DNA of 64,000 nucleotides from Candidatus Alangreenwoodia gallinarii (GTDB lineage Bacteria; Bacillota; Clostridia; Peptostreptococcales; Anaerovoracaceae). The stretch covers positions 1 to 64,000 of the forward strand of contig CAJFPD010000119.1 of NCBI GenBank assembly GCA_904398315.1, in the 5' to 3' direction. The notes beneath the pieces are model-generated. The model was not told the origin of the DNA and made no database searches. It saw only the letters and a list, made by a program, of their open reading frames with translations. The position numbers and the translations under genes are program-made. Positions 8,000 through 15,919 of this stretch are shown piece by piece; position 1 is the stretch's first letter; every line of letters begins with the position of its first letter.

Positions 8000-9457
8000 C
8001 TATTCTTCCTCATCCGTCTGTCTTGTTTCGCCGGAGGCCTGTTCCACCACTCTCACCTGTTCTCCGTCGCTGACATAATCCTGACCGCGGACGACGATGG
8101 TCTCTCCCGCGTTCAGCGAGGATGTAATTTCCGCGTCCGTTCCGTTGTCTATTCCAACGGTGACCGGACGCAGCTCAATCTTATCATCTTCCGCGAGTAC
8201 GGCTACGTAATTCTGACCTCTCCTCGTCACTACAGCGTCAGAGGGAACGATCACCGCATCCGTTCTGTTCTCTGTCACGATCGAAACTTCGGCGAGCATG
8301 CCCGCTTTCATATTTTCATAACTGGAAAGAGCGATCTTTACTGTGTAAGTATATGTTCCCTGCTCCGGCATGTCGGCAATCTCGGTGACGGTTCCCGTAT
8401 ACGGCTCCTCCGATAAGGAACGGATATATACTTCCACCTGCTGACCTTCGGCGACACTGTTGATGAGATATTCCGAAACCTGTGCTTCCAGTATGAGAGA
8501 GGAGGTATTGGAAATCACGACAGAAGGAGAGGTCTGAGCCGCCGGACCTCCTGCCGTGACGCTGACCGTCTCGACAGTTCCGCTGGAAGGTGCCGTCACA
8601 TTATAGTATCCGAGGGCCGAGGAAGCGCTGTCCACTCCCAGACGCGCCTGTTCCACGGCATTCAGTGCGCTGTCATACTGAGCCTCGGCGCTGTCACACT
8701 GAGCCTCAGCGCTGTCGTACTGCATCACGGCACTTTCATGCTGCGTCACAGCGGCATCATACTGCGCCTGCGCCGATTCCAGATCCGACAGCGAGATGGC
8801 TCCTGCATCGTACAGCGACTGCATCCTGTCGAGAGTTTTCTTCATCGTATCCACGCTGTCCTGGGCTGACTGAATCGCCAGCTGAGCCTGCCGCACCTGT
8901 GTCTGTGCCTGCTGCACCTGCGTCTGTGCCTGCTGTACCTGTATCTGTGCCTGATCCACCTGGAGCTGTGCCTGATCTATCTGCGTCTGCGCCTGATCGC
9001 TGTCGATGGTAAACAGTGTCTGTCCCGCCGTAACGTAATCTCCTTCCTCCACAAAGACCTCCGTCACCTCTCCGGATACCATCGGAATCACGTTGACAGC
9101 ATCCTCGGAAGATACGATTCTTCCGGAAACGGGAGAGTACTGAGCGATATCTCCTGTCTGTACCTGCTGTACCTGCACATTCGTGAGAACGGCCGCTTCC
9201 GCCGTCTGTCTGTTTTCCTCCATCTGCAGCTGGACGACACGGATCACCGCCAGCACGATAAAAACAGCGAGTATCAGAAAAAAAATCACGCCCGCCTTGC
9301 TGCGCTTCGGCATGTCTTTTTTCGTATCGCTGATTTTCTGACGGATTTCCGGAATCATTTCCTCCGCTTCCGCGCCTTCCGCCTGCGCGGCGAGATTCCG
9401 CGTCTTGAGAGCATTTTCTCTTTCGCTCCGTCCGTCATCTCTGTTTTCTACTTCCAT
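8000..9457 (-). CDS. Membrane-fusion (periplasmic adaptor) protein, HlyD/AcrA type
   Basis: A 485-residue adaptor, first gene of the operon, with AAAGGAG ahead of ATG 9457. The N-terminus is a charged cytoplasmic tail of about 55 residues, unusually long, then one membrane helix (about 57-75). Next come the first half of a lipoyl domain (GEVTEVFVEEGDYVTAGQTLF), a very long coiled-coil hairpin (about 150-285) built of seven-residue QVQQAQT and QYDSAEA repeats, the second lipoyl half (NVTAPSSGTVETVSV) and a beta-barrel/membrane-proximal region. It is anchored by the helix, not by lipid. It would link the RND pump to the SLH-TolC protein. The regular repeats suggest that coil length can change by slippage. 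Confidence 0.93.
   Translation of the reverse strand: MEVENRDDGRSERENALKTRNLAAQAEGAEAEEMIPEIRQKISDTKKDMPKRSKAGVIFFLILAVFIVLAVIRVVQLQMEENRQTAEAAVLTNVQVQQVQTGDIAQYSPVSGRIVSSEDAVNVIPMVSGEVTEVFVEEGDYVTAGQTLFTIDSDQAQTQIDQAQLQVDQAQIQVQQAQTQVQQAQTQVRQAQLAIQSAQDSVDTMKKTLDRMQSLYDAGAISLSDLESAQAQYDAAVTQHESAVMQYDSAEAQCDSAEAQYDSALNAVEQARLGVDSASSALGYYNVTAPSSGTVETVSVTAGGPAAQTSPSVVISNTSSLILEAQVSEYLINSVAEGQQVEVYIRSLSEEPYTGTVTEIADMPEQGTYTYTVKIALSSYENMKAGMLAEVSIVTENRTDAVIVPSDAVVTRRGQNYVAVLAEDDKIELRPVTVGIDNGTDAEITSSLNAGETIVVRGQDYVSDGEQVRVVEQASGETRQTDEEE
8882..9000. repeat. 21-bp in-frame tandem repeats in the adaptor gene
   Basis: About six units of a 21-bp sequence close to CCTGCTGCACCTGCGTCTGT (plus strand) encode heptads such as QVQQAQT. 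A second, more diverged set of 21-bp units lies at about 8680-8765. They encode the two arms of the coiled coil. Confidence 0.8.
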
Positions 9458-9491
9458 ACTCTTCTCCTTTTATCTTTTGCTTTCTGATTTT

Positions 9492-9546
9492 CCGACCCGC
9501 GGGTCGGTCCGATATAAGTGTAACCTCTCCCTCCCGATCAAGTCAA
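9492..9546 (-). promoter_or_regulatory. Efflux-operon promoter with TetR-type operator
   Basis: On the minus strand TTGACT (9541-9546) and TACACT (9517-9522) are 18 bases apart. Ten bases downstream lies a perfect 16-bp palindrome, CCGACCCGCGGGTCGG (9492-9507), placed over the expected transcription start. This size and symmetry suit a TetR-family repressor, and such a gene is in the operon. Confidence 0.7.
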
Positions 9547-9603
9547 TCACTATCTGTTCTCTGTACGGCTGCCGCCGGCTCTGAAGAATGAAAATGCGGC
9601 AGA

Positions 9604-9643
9604 AATAAAAAAACAGGGCTCCGCCCTGACAGGCGAAGCCCTG
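9604..9643 (-). terminator. Terminator after map
   Basis: On the minus strand CAGGGCTTCGCC pairs with GGCGGAGCCCTG (one G-T) around a short loop and is followed by a run of seven T residues. Confidence 0.88.
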
Positions 9644-9649
9644 AAAAAA

Positions 9650-10519
9650 TTATCGCGAAAGGATCTCCGTACCGTCCTCTGTAACCGCGATCGTATATTC
9701 ATACTGGGCCGATGGAAGACCGTCGGAAGTATAGATGGTCCAGCCGTCCTCCTCATCCTCAAAGACGTCCGGCTTTCCCATATTGATCATGGGTTCGATG
9801 GTGAATACCATACCCGGAACCAGAAGGATGTCCTGTCCCGGACGTCCGATATGGCTGACCCAGGGATCTTCGTGAAATCCTCTGCCGATTCCGTGACCTC
9901 CGATCTCACGGACGACGGAATAGCCGTTTGCAGAGGCGTGCTGCTGAATCGCATACCCCACATCTCCGAGAAATCCCCAGGGCTTCACTGCCTGCAGTCC
10001 CAGGTCGAGACACTCCTTCGTCACCTGCACCAGTTTTTTCCTCGCTTCGCTGACCTCACCGATGCAGTACATTCTGGAAGCGTCACCGTAATACCCGTTA
10101 TAGATAGTGGTACAGTCGATATTGACGATATCTCCTGCGGAGAGGATCGTATGTTCGTCAGGAATTCCGTGGCAGACCACATCGTTGATCGAGATACAGA
10201 CACTCTTCGGATAGCCTTCATAATTGAGCGGCGCCGGAATTCCTCCCAGTTTCCTGGTATATTCGTCGATAATCACGTTGAGCTCTTCCGTGGAGATACC
10301 TTCCCGCACGAATTGCTCCGCATAATCGAGCACCATGGTGTTCATCTTTCCGGCTTCCCGCAGAGCCTCGATATCCTCGGGCGTCTTGATCATCTCCCGC
10401 GTCGGTACTTCATGCCCCTCCATCCGGAGATCGTGAATTCTTTTATCAAATCCGCTGTGGCAGTTCTTGTACTTCCGACCGCTGCCGCACCAGCACGGAT
10501 CGTTTCTTCCGATTTTCAT
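9650..10519 (-). CDS. map: Methionine aminopeptidase with N-terminal SEC-C zinc motif
   Basis: A 289-residue enzyme that removes the initiator methionine from new proteins. Residues 1-21 are a SEC-C zinc-binding motif (C9, C11, C20, H21 in DPCWCGSGRKYKNCH), then the type I aminopeptidase fold. Metal ligands can be recognised in NIDCTTIYNGYYGDASRM (Asp pair), IGGHGIGRGFHEDP (His) and MVFTIEPMIN (Glu). Met aminopeptidases with SEC-C occur in many clostridia, where the motif is thought to dock near the ribosome. The start overlaps the ruvX stop codon in an ATGA arrangement, so the two are co-translated. Confidence 0.96.
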   Translation of the reverse strand: MKIGRNDPCWCGSGRKYKNCHSGFDKRIHDLRMEGHEVPTREMIKTPEDIEALREAGKMNTMVLDYAEQFVREGISTEELNVIIDEYTRKLGGIPAPLNYEGYPKSVCISINDVVCHGIPDEHTILSAGDIVNIDCTTIYNGYYGDASRMYCIGEVSEARKKLVQVTKECLDLGLQAVKPWGFLGDVGYAIQQHASANGYSVVREIGGHGIGRGFHEDPWVSHIGRPGQDILLVPGMVFTIEPMINMGKPDVFEDEEDGWTIYTSDGLPSAQYEYTIAVTEDGTEILSR

Positions 10520-10974
10520 ATTACTCCGCTTCCTTCCTCTCTTCTTCTCGCCGCACTGTCGAGATAACTCTGCAGTATGAGTACAGCAGCCTGCTTGTCG
10601 ATCACTTTTTTGCGCTTCGCCCGCGAGAGGTCCGCTTCGATAAGGACGCTTTCCGCTATCTTCGTCGTAAAGCGCTCATCCTGGAAGATGATGCTGATCC
10701 CTTTCATACCGGTACTTCTCATTTTATTTTCCAGCATCGTCCGGAATTCCCGCACCTTCTGTGTCTGTACACTGTCGCTTCCGTCCAGATTCAGCGGAAG
10801 TCCCATGACGATCACATCGCATCCGTTCTCCTTTACGAGATTCAGAACCCGGTCGGCGTCTTTGCGTATACCGATCCGCTCAATCGTCATCAGTCCGTTA
10901 GCCGTAATCCCCAGAGGATCGCTGAGGGCGACGCCGATCGTCCGGTCGCCCACATCCAGAGAAATCGCTCTCAT
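10516..10974 (-). CDS. ruvX: Putative pre-16S rRNA nuclease / Holliday junction resolvase RuvX (YqgF)
   Basis: I use ATG 10972-10974 (MRAISLDVGDRTIGVALSDP), giving 152 residues, the normal length; an upstream in-frame extension of 37 residues is low-complexity and lacks homology. The RNase H-like fold shows catalytic Asp in LDVGDRT, a VIVMGLPLNLDGSD segment and a DERFTT motif. The family matures the 5' end of 16S rRNA and may resolve DNA junctions. The gene follows ireB and alaS in the order found in many Firmicutes. Confidence 0.93.
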   Translation of the reverse strand: MRAISLDVGDRTIGVALSDPLGITANGLMTIERIGIRKDADRVLNLVKENGCDVIVMGLPLNLDGSDSVQTQKVREFRTMLENKMRSTGMKGISIIFQDERFTTKIAESVLIEADLSRAKRKKVIDKQAAVLILQSYLDSAARRREEGSGVI

Positions 10975-11090
10975 CGTTTCCTTGTCCTTTCCTGTCCTTT
11001 CCGCCCTGCGTCCGATCCGGTCCGCCGGCCTGTTCCTGCCGCTTCCGGAAAAGCCCCGATTACCGGCCGCGCAATCTCCGGTCACAACGA

Positions 11091-11113
11091 GTGCCCGGGC
11101 AATGCCCGGGCAC
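11091..11113. repeat. GC-rich palindrome between ireB and ruvX
   Basis: GTGCCCGGGCA and TGCCCGGGCAC flank a single A, a 23-bp almost perfect palindrome eight bases after the ireB stop codon. No T-tract follows, so it looks like an mRNA-stabilising or processing hairpin instead of a terminator. Confidence 0.7.
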
Positions 11114-11120
11114 CGATATC

Positions 11121-11369
11121 TTACTTATCCAGAAAACTTTTCAGCAGTGTCTCCACCAGATCGTCGCGTTCGATCTGTCTGACGAGATTTCTTGCATTGT
11201 TATGACCCGTAATATAGGAAGGGTCTCCCGATAAAATATATCCGACTATCTGATCGAGAGGATTATATCCCTTTTCTTCCAGAGCATCATAGACATTCTG
11301 AAGAATCGCTTTCAGAGTCCTGTTCTGAACCTTCTCCGGACTGTTGAACATAATCGTATCTTTATCCAT
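11121..11369 (-). CDS. ireB: IreB-family regulatory phosphoprotein
   Basis: An 82-residue cytoplasmic protein of the UPF0297/IreB family. The family in Gram-positives is phosphorylated by the PASTA kinase IreK/PrkC and modulates resistance to cell-wall antibiotics. The match rests on the conserved run from [10 protein letters not shown] to LLKSFLDK and on the alaS-ireB-ruvX order. I choose ATG 11367-11369, which has GGAGGT at the right distance; a GTG three codons upstream would overlap that ribosome site. Confidence 0.93.
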   Translation of the reverse strand: MDKDTIMFNSPEKVQNRTLKAILQNVYDALEEKGYNPLDQIVGYILSGDPSYITGHNNARNLVRQIERDDLVETLLKSFLDK

Positions 11370-11525
11370 ATCTGCCACCTCCTCAGGCTTGAGAAGAAAT
11401 CTCCATCATGTGAAATATTCTGTCTTCCGTTTTCTGTTCGTGAAACAGAAAGCGCATTTCTTCTTACTTCTGCAGAATATATACACATCCTGCGAAATAA
11501 TTTAATCGGCGATGATATGTCTATC

Positions 11526-14150
11526 TTAAATCAAAGTCTCGGCAAATGCAAGTGCCTCTTCGATCTTTGAAGCGTCCTTCGCGCCGGCCTGAGCCATGTC
11601 AGCCTTTCCGCCGCCGCCGCCGCCGGCAACCTTTGCGATCTGCTTGATCATGTTGCCCGCATGATATCCTTTTTCCACAAGAGGATCGGAAACCGAGACG
11701 AGGAATGTTACTTTTCCGTCGTTTTCCGCAGCCAGGACATTGATCACATCCTTAGACAGCGCTTTCAGACGGTCGGAAAGGGAACGGAGATCTTCGATAC
11801 CCGCATGATCCAGTTTCGCCGTAACCAGACGAACGTCACCGATCTGCTTCGCCTCTTGAATCAGCTTCTCGGCTGAACCGCCGATGGCCTGACGCTTCTG
11901 CTCCTCTATCTCCTTCTTCAGCTGCTTTACCTCTTCTGTCAGCGAGCTGACTCTGCTGAGAATATTATCCTCAGGTGTCTTCAGTTTTTTCGACAGCTCG
12001 TTCAGCAGAGAATCTTCCTTCACGATATGATCGTACAGTCCCATACCGGTGATCGCTTCGATCCGGCGTGTGCCTGCGGCGATTCCGCTTTCGCTCACAA
12101 TTTTCAGAGCTCCGATCTGTCCGGCATTGCGCAGATGTGTTCCGCCGCACAGTTCCTTGCTGAAATCTCCCACCGATACGACGCGGACAGTATCTCCGTA
12201 TTTTTCACCGAAGAGCGCCGTCGCTCCCGTCTTTTTCGCATCCTCGATGCTCAGAATCTCTGTGGTCACGTCATCGAATTCAGCGATGACGCGGTTTGCC
12301 AGCATCTCGATTTTCTCCAGATCATCCTTTGAGATCGCTTCAAAATGCGTGAAGTCGAACCGGAGACCGTCAGCCGTCACACTGGAACCGGCCTGCGCCA
12401 CATGATCTCCCAGCACCTTTTTCAGCGCCGCATGCAGAATATGAGTAGCCGTATGGTTCCTGGCGATGCTGTTGCGGCGGATCCTGTCGACCTTCGCCTC
12501 CGCCGTTTCCCCTGCGGAAATGCTGCCGGATTCCACCTTCACCTTATGGGCATACAGATTTTTCGCTTTCACCGTATCGCTGACCGACATCCGTCCTCCG
12601 GCCGTCTCGATGACACCGCGGTCTCCGGCCTGTCCGCCCATCTCCGCATAAAACGGCGTGCGGTCGAGAATGACGACGGCCTCATCACCTGCGGAAATCT
12701 GATCCACCTGTTTTCTGTCTTTTAACAGAGCAACGATCTTCGCCGTGTCTTCCAGACGGTCATAACCGGTAAATACAGTCTCTTCTTCTGATGTGAAAAA
12801 TCCCAGAAGCTCATCCTGCCAGGCGATCTCATCGTCCGACTTTCTGGCGGCTCTTGCTTTTTCCTTCTGTTCTTCCATGCACGTCTGGAAACCGTCTTCG
12901 TCCACGCGGATGCCGCTCTCTTCGAGAATCTCCACCGTAAGTTCGAGAGGAAAACCGTAGGTATCGTAAAGTTTAAAAGCTTTTCTGCCGTCGAGGATAT
13001 CTTTTCCCTCTTTTTTCAGCGCTTCGATATATTCACTGATGATGTTCGTTCCCTGATCGATGGTCTCGCTGAATTTTTCCTCTTCCACCGAGAGAATTTT
13101 AAAGATATAGTCCTTGCGCTCTTCCAGAGCAGGATACGCGTCCTTTGACATTTCGATGACACGCTTTGAAAGATCCGCCAGGAATTTTCCGCGGATTCCC
13201 AGAAGTCTGCCGTGTCTCGCCGCCCTCCGCAGAAGTCTCCGAAGAACATATCCTCTGCCTTCGTTGCCCGGTATGATACCGTCGCTGATCATGAAGGTGA
13301 CGGAACGGATATGGTCTGTGATAATGCGGATGGAGATATCCTCCTTCGCTTTTCCCTCATGATACGGAACACCGGAGATTTCCACCACGCCGTCGAGGAT
13401 ATAGCGGATCGTATCGATGGCGAAGATAGAATCTGTCTCCTGCATGATACAGGCCATTCTCTCCAGGCCCATTCCCGTATCGATATTCGGATGTTCCAGC
13501 GGAGTATAATTGCCGTCCTCATCTCTGTCGAACTGCGTAAATACGTGATTCCAGAACTCAATATACCGGTCACATTCACATCCCGGCTTACAGTCCGGCC
13601 TGCCGCAGCCGTATTCCGGACCTCTGTCAAAATAGATCTCCGAGCAGGGACCGCACGGACCGATGCCGATCTCCCAGAAATTATCGTCCTTTCCAAGACG
13701 AACGATGCGTTCTTCCGGTATGCCGATCTTGTCCCTCCAGATGGCATAGGCTTCATCATCTTCCTCATAGACTGTGGCCCAGACTCTCTCTTCCGGAAGT
13801 TTCAGCCATTTTGTAATGAACTCCCATCCCCACGTCAGCGACTGTTCCTTGAAATAGTCTCCGAAGGAGAAATTTCCCAGCATCTCAAAAAACGTACCGT
13901 GCCGGTCGGTGTGGCCGATATTATCGATATCACCCGTCCTGATACACTTCTGGCAGGTCGTCATTCTCTTGCTCGGCGGAGTTTCGAGTCCCGCAAAATA
14001 CGGTTTCAGCGGAGCCATGCCGGAATTGATGAGAATCAGGCTCTTATCCTTTTCCGGAACGAGAGAAAAACTCTCGTGTACCAGATGCCCCTTACTCTCG
14101 AAAAACTCGAGAAACATCTTCCGAATCTCATTCAGACCTAACTTTTCCAT
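11526..14150 (-). CDS. alaS: Alanine--tRNA ligase
   Basis: An 874-residue enzyme of usual length; ATG 14148-14150 follows GAGGAGG, and the ten upstream in-frame codons are disregarded. The class II catalytic core occupies about 1-240 (FLEFFESKGHLVHESFSLVP, the motif 2 region, a Cys-rich insert CGRPDCKPGCECDRY). The editing domain is at about 550-700 with the zinc-type NHTATHILHAAL and CGGTHLRNAGQI motifs. The C-Ala domain ends with a GGGGGGKADMAQAG glycine-rich segment. It charges tRNA-Ala and clears misacylated Ser or Gly. It is separated from ireB by 156 bases and has its own promoter and attenuator-like leader. Confidence 0.97.
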   Translation of the reverse strand: MEKLGLNEIRKMFLEFFESKGHLVHESFSLVPEKDKSLILINSGMAPLKPYFAGLETPPSKRMTTCQKCIRTGDIDNIGHTDRHGTFFEMLGNFSFGDYFKEQSLTWGWEFITKWLKLPEERVWATVYEEDDEAYAIWRDKIGIPEERIVRLGKDDNFWEIGIGPCGPCSEIYFDRGPEYGCGRPDCKPGCECDRYIEFWNHVFTQFDRDEDGNYTPLEHPNIDTGMGLERMACIMQETDSIFAIDTIRYILDGVVEISGVPYHEGKAKEDISIRIITDHIRSVTFMISDGIIPGNEGRGYVLRRLLRRAARHGRLLGIRGKFLADLSKRVIEMSKDAYPALEERKDYIFKILSVEEEKFSETIDQGTNIISEYIEALKKEGKDILDGRKAFKLYDTYGFPLELTVEILEESGIRVDEDGFQTCMEEQKEKARAARKSDDEIAWQDELLGFFTSEEETVFTGYDRLEDTAKIVALLKDRKQVDQISAGDEAVVILDRTPFYAEMGGQAGDRGVIETAGGRMSVSDTVKAKNLYAHKVKVESGSISAGETAEAKVDRIRRNSIARNHTATHILHAALKKVLGDHVAQAGSSVTADGLRFDFTHFEAISKDDLEKIEMLANRVIAEFDDVTTEILSIEDAKKTGATALFGEKYGDTVRVVSVGDFSKELCGGTHLRNAGQIGALKIVSESGIAAGTRRIEAITGMGLYDHIVKEDSLLNELSKKLKTPEDNILSRVSSLTEEVKQLKKEIEEQKRQAIGGSAEKLIQEAKQIGDVRLVTAKLDHAGIEDLRSLSDRLKALSKDVINVLAAENDGKVTFLVSVSDPLVEKGYHAGNMIKQIAKVAGGGGGGKADMAQAGAKDASKIEEALAFAETLI

Positions 14151-14217
14151 GAATCGACTGCCTCCTCTTTTCTCTGTCATTCCCGAATTCTATCTGCAGT
14201 TCTGCCGACAACATGAT

Positions 14218-14248
14218 AAAAACCCGTCCCTATTTTAAAATAGGGACG
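14218..14248 (-). promoter_or_regulatory. Attenuator-type terminator in the alaS leader
   Basis: A perfect 12-bp stem, CGTCCCTATTTT (14225-14236) with its exact complement (14237-14248), followed on the minus strand by GGTTTTT. It lies between the alaS promoter and start codon, so it should terminate alaS transcripts unless prevented. GGACG near 14275-14280 could pair with the CGTCC of the stem as an antiterminator. The CCGCGG nearby recalls T-box leaders, but the conserved T-box bulge and a stem I are missing. Confidence 0.6.
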
Positions 14249-14296
14249 AGTCTTTTTCCCGCGGCCTGACCGTCCGTTTTCAAATAATACGCATTT

Positions 14297-14326
14297 ATTA
14301 TACTAAATCGACATAAAAACTGTCAA
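14297..14326 (-). promoter_or_regulatory. Consensus promoter of alaS
   Basis: Minus-strand TTGACA (14321-14326) and TATAAT (14297-14302), both perfect, with 18-base spacing. The expected transcript leader is about 145 bases. Confidence 0.85.
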
Positions 14327-14359
14327 TGATTTTCCCTCTTTTTTCACGCGCCGTCGGCA

Positions 14360-15337
14360 TCAGACGGACGATGCGGCGTCCTGATATTTTTTCATCCCGG
14401 CATTCCATCGTCTCAGCGTCTCATCGCTGTAATTTTCGCGGAAATGATAGTTGTCTCTCAGATATTTTCCGAGATAATCGGTCACCTTCTCCGCACCGCT
14501 GAGATTGAGATGGTCGCCGCCGTCATAGCTGTCTTTCTGCCAGTCGATGCCGATTTCCTCCGTCATACAGTTCAGATCCAGAAACGGGATCCCCAGCTCT
14601 TCGGCACACTGTGCCGTTCCGTTGTGCTTTTCCGTATTCCAGTTTTTCGGAGACGGAACGCCTAAAAGCAGCAGCCCGCAGTTCTCTCTGCGGCAGAGTT
14701 CCTGTATTTTTTCCAGATAAAATCTCACAGGCAGGCTGATCTTTGCCGCATTTTCTGCCGGTTCCATATATTTTTTTCCTTCATAGGGACAGGCACTCTT
14801 TCTGATCTGAAATCCCTTGTAGGACGTCTCATCCTGAGGCATCTGCAGCTGTTCAGACAGCCCGGCTGCCTCTTTCCAGCGGTTATGATACGTCAGAACG
14901 GGAAAATGGGATTTCATCGCTTCCGTAACGGCAAGCTCCGACTCTCCTTTCAGACCGGCGCAGGTAAAGAGTTCGTCTGTCTCCAGAATGACCAGCTTCG
15001 GATTCTGCAGCCTGAACGCCCGCTTCAGCAGATAATACGCCTCAGCAGTGTGCTGTGCGCTCTGCCCGCAGACATAAGAAGTAATTTTCTGCTTTTCCCA
15101 GAGACGATAGGGTGAGATCGCCGTAAAACTCTCGCTGTCCCCCGTGATGACAATATCTATCGTATTCTCTTTTTCGCTGATGATACCGGCGGCGCCGAGA
15201 TCTCGCGGATCGATCCAGTCTTTCTGCGGAATATGCGTCATAGGCTGAGGCACAGTCAGAGACGAGAGAAAGGAAAGGAACACAGCGAGCAGAAACAGAA
15301 ACAGCAGTATTTTTCCGGTATTCTTTAAAATCTTCAT
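14360..15337 (-). CDS. SGNH-type (DltD/AlgJ-like) membrane-anchored hydrolase, hypothetical
   Basis: A 325-residue protein with one N-terminal membrane helix (about 8-28) and an extracytoplasmic domain. Features are GDSES near residue 67 (candidate nucleophile Ser in the first SGNH block), a central ILETDELF strand, LLLGVPSP, and a late YDGGDHLNLSGAEKV segment that supplies the Asp/His pair of an SGNH hydrolase. This layout resembles proteins that add or remove acyl groups on wall polymers or exopolysaccharides. No O-acyltransferase gene lies beside it, so the substrate is unknown. AGAGGTGATG precedes the start codon. Confidence 0.7.
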   Translation of the reverse strand: MKILKNTGKILLFLFLLAVFLSFLSSLTVPQPMTHIPQKDWIDPRDLGAAGIISEKENTIDIVITGDSESFTAISPYRLWEKQKITSYVCGQSAQHTAEAYYLLKRAFRLQNPKLVILETDELFTCAGLKGESELAVTEAMKSHFPVLTYHNRWKEAAGLSEQLQMPQDETSYKGFQIRKSACPYEGKKYMEPAENAAKISLPVRFYLEKIQELCRRENCGLLLLGVPSPKNWNTEKHNGTAQCAEELGIPFLDLNCMTEEIGIDWQKDSYDGGDHLNLSGAEKVTDYLGKYLRDNYHFRENYSDETLRRWNAGMKKYQDAASSV

Positions 15338-15731
15338 TGAACATCACCTCTGTCAGATCCGATATTTCATATCAGACTCAGTATTTCACAGATGTGTCCG
15401 AAGAATCAATTTAATAATTCTTAAATCTTTTCAAGCCGATGATTCTCAAATTACAAACAGAAAATCGGTCAAAAAAACTATTGATAAAAACATAGACAAG
15501 TTGTATGATAGGATTTGTGCATAAACACAGTTTCGTTTCCTCTGTACAGAAGAGCTTCCGATTTCTTTTTCACCTCACAGGCGACTGCATTTTCAGGCGG
15601 CTGTATTTTTTTCCGGTTCTTTCCGGCCTTCACGCAGACGTTCTTTCCGGCCTGCACACTGCCGCATGAAAAAGAGACCGGAAAAGAGACTATCAAAAAA
15701 GAGATTATCAGAATCAGAAATTTATCCGGAA

Positions 15732-15768
15732 AAAGAAAAAGCCTGCGAAACTTACATTTCACAGGTTT
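15732..15768 (-). terminator. Terminator of the first tRNA-Leu gene
   Basis: Minus strand CCTGTGAAA pairs with TTTCGCAGG around a 6-base loop and is followed by CTTTTTCTTTTT. It begins only a few bases after the tRNA CCA end. Confidence 0.85.
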
Positions 15769-15773
15769 CTAAA

Positions 15774-15858
15774 TGGTGCGGTCGATGGGACTTGAACCCA
15801 TACGTCTGCTGACACACGCCCCTCAAACGTGCCTGTCTGCCTATTCCAGCACGACCGC
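15774..15858 (-). tRNA. tRNA-Leu (anticodon GAG), copy 1
   Basis: 85 nt including an encoded CCA. The acceptor stem GCGGTCG pairs with CGACCGC, the anticodon loop TTGAGGG gives GAG (Leu codons CTC/CTT), and a long variable arm is typical of class II tRNAs. The T-arm is GGGTTCAAGTCCC. It differs from the copy at 20662-20746 by one base in the variable-arm loop. Confidence 0.97.
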
Positions 15859-15871
15859 AAGCAACATTGTT

Positions 15872-15900
15872 ATAATACCGTAATACGAGGATGTTGTCAA
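15872..15900 (-). promoter_or_regulatory. Promoter of tRNA-Leu copy 1
   Basis: Minus-strand TTGACA (15895-15900) and TATTAT (15872-15877) with 17-base spacing, placed 13 bases before the mature tRNA. Confidence 0.85.
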
Positions 15901-15919
15901 CTCTGTTTCTTTCCATAAA

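Noticed and set aside
14150-14300. Canonical alanine T-box before alaS
   Set aside because: The leader is too short for stem I and lacks the AGGGUGGnACCGCG core; only the terminator part is similar.
15478-15762. 94-residue open frame with a hydrophobic N-terminus after tRNA-Leu copy 1 (minus strand)
   Set aside because: Its ATG lies inside the tRNA terminator hairpin, no ribosome site precedes it and the residue composition (Lys/Cys-rich, irregular) looks like chance.
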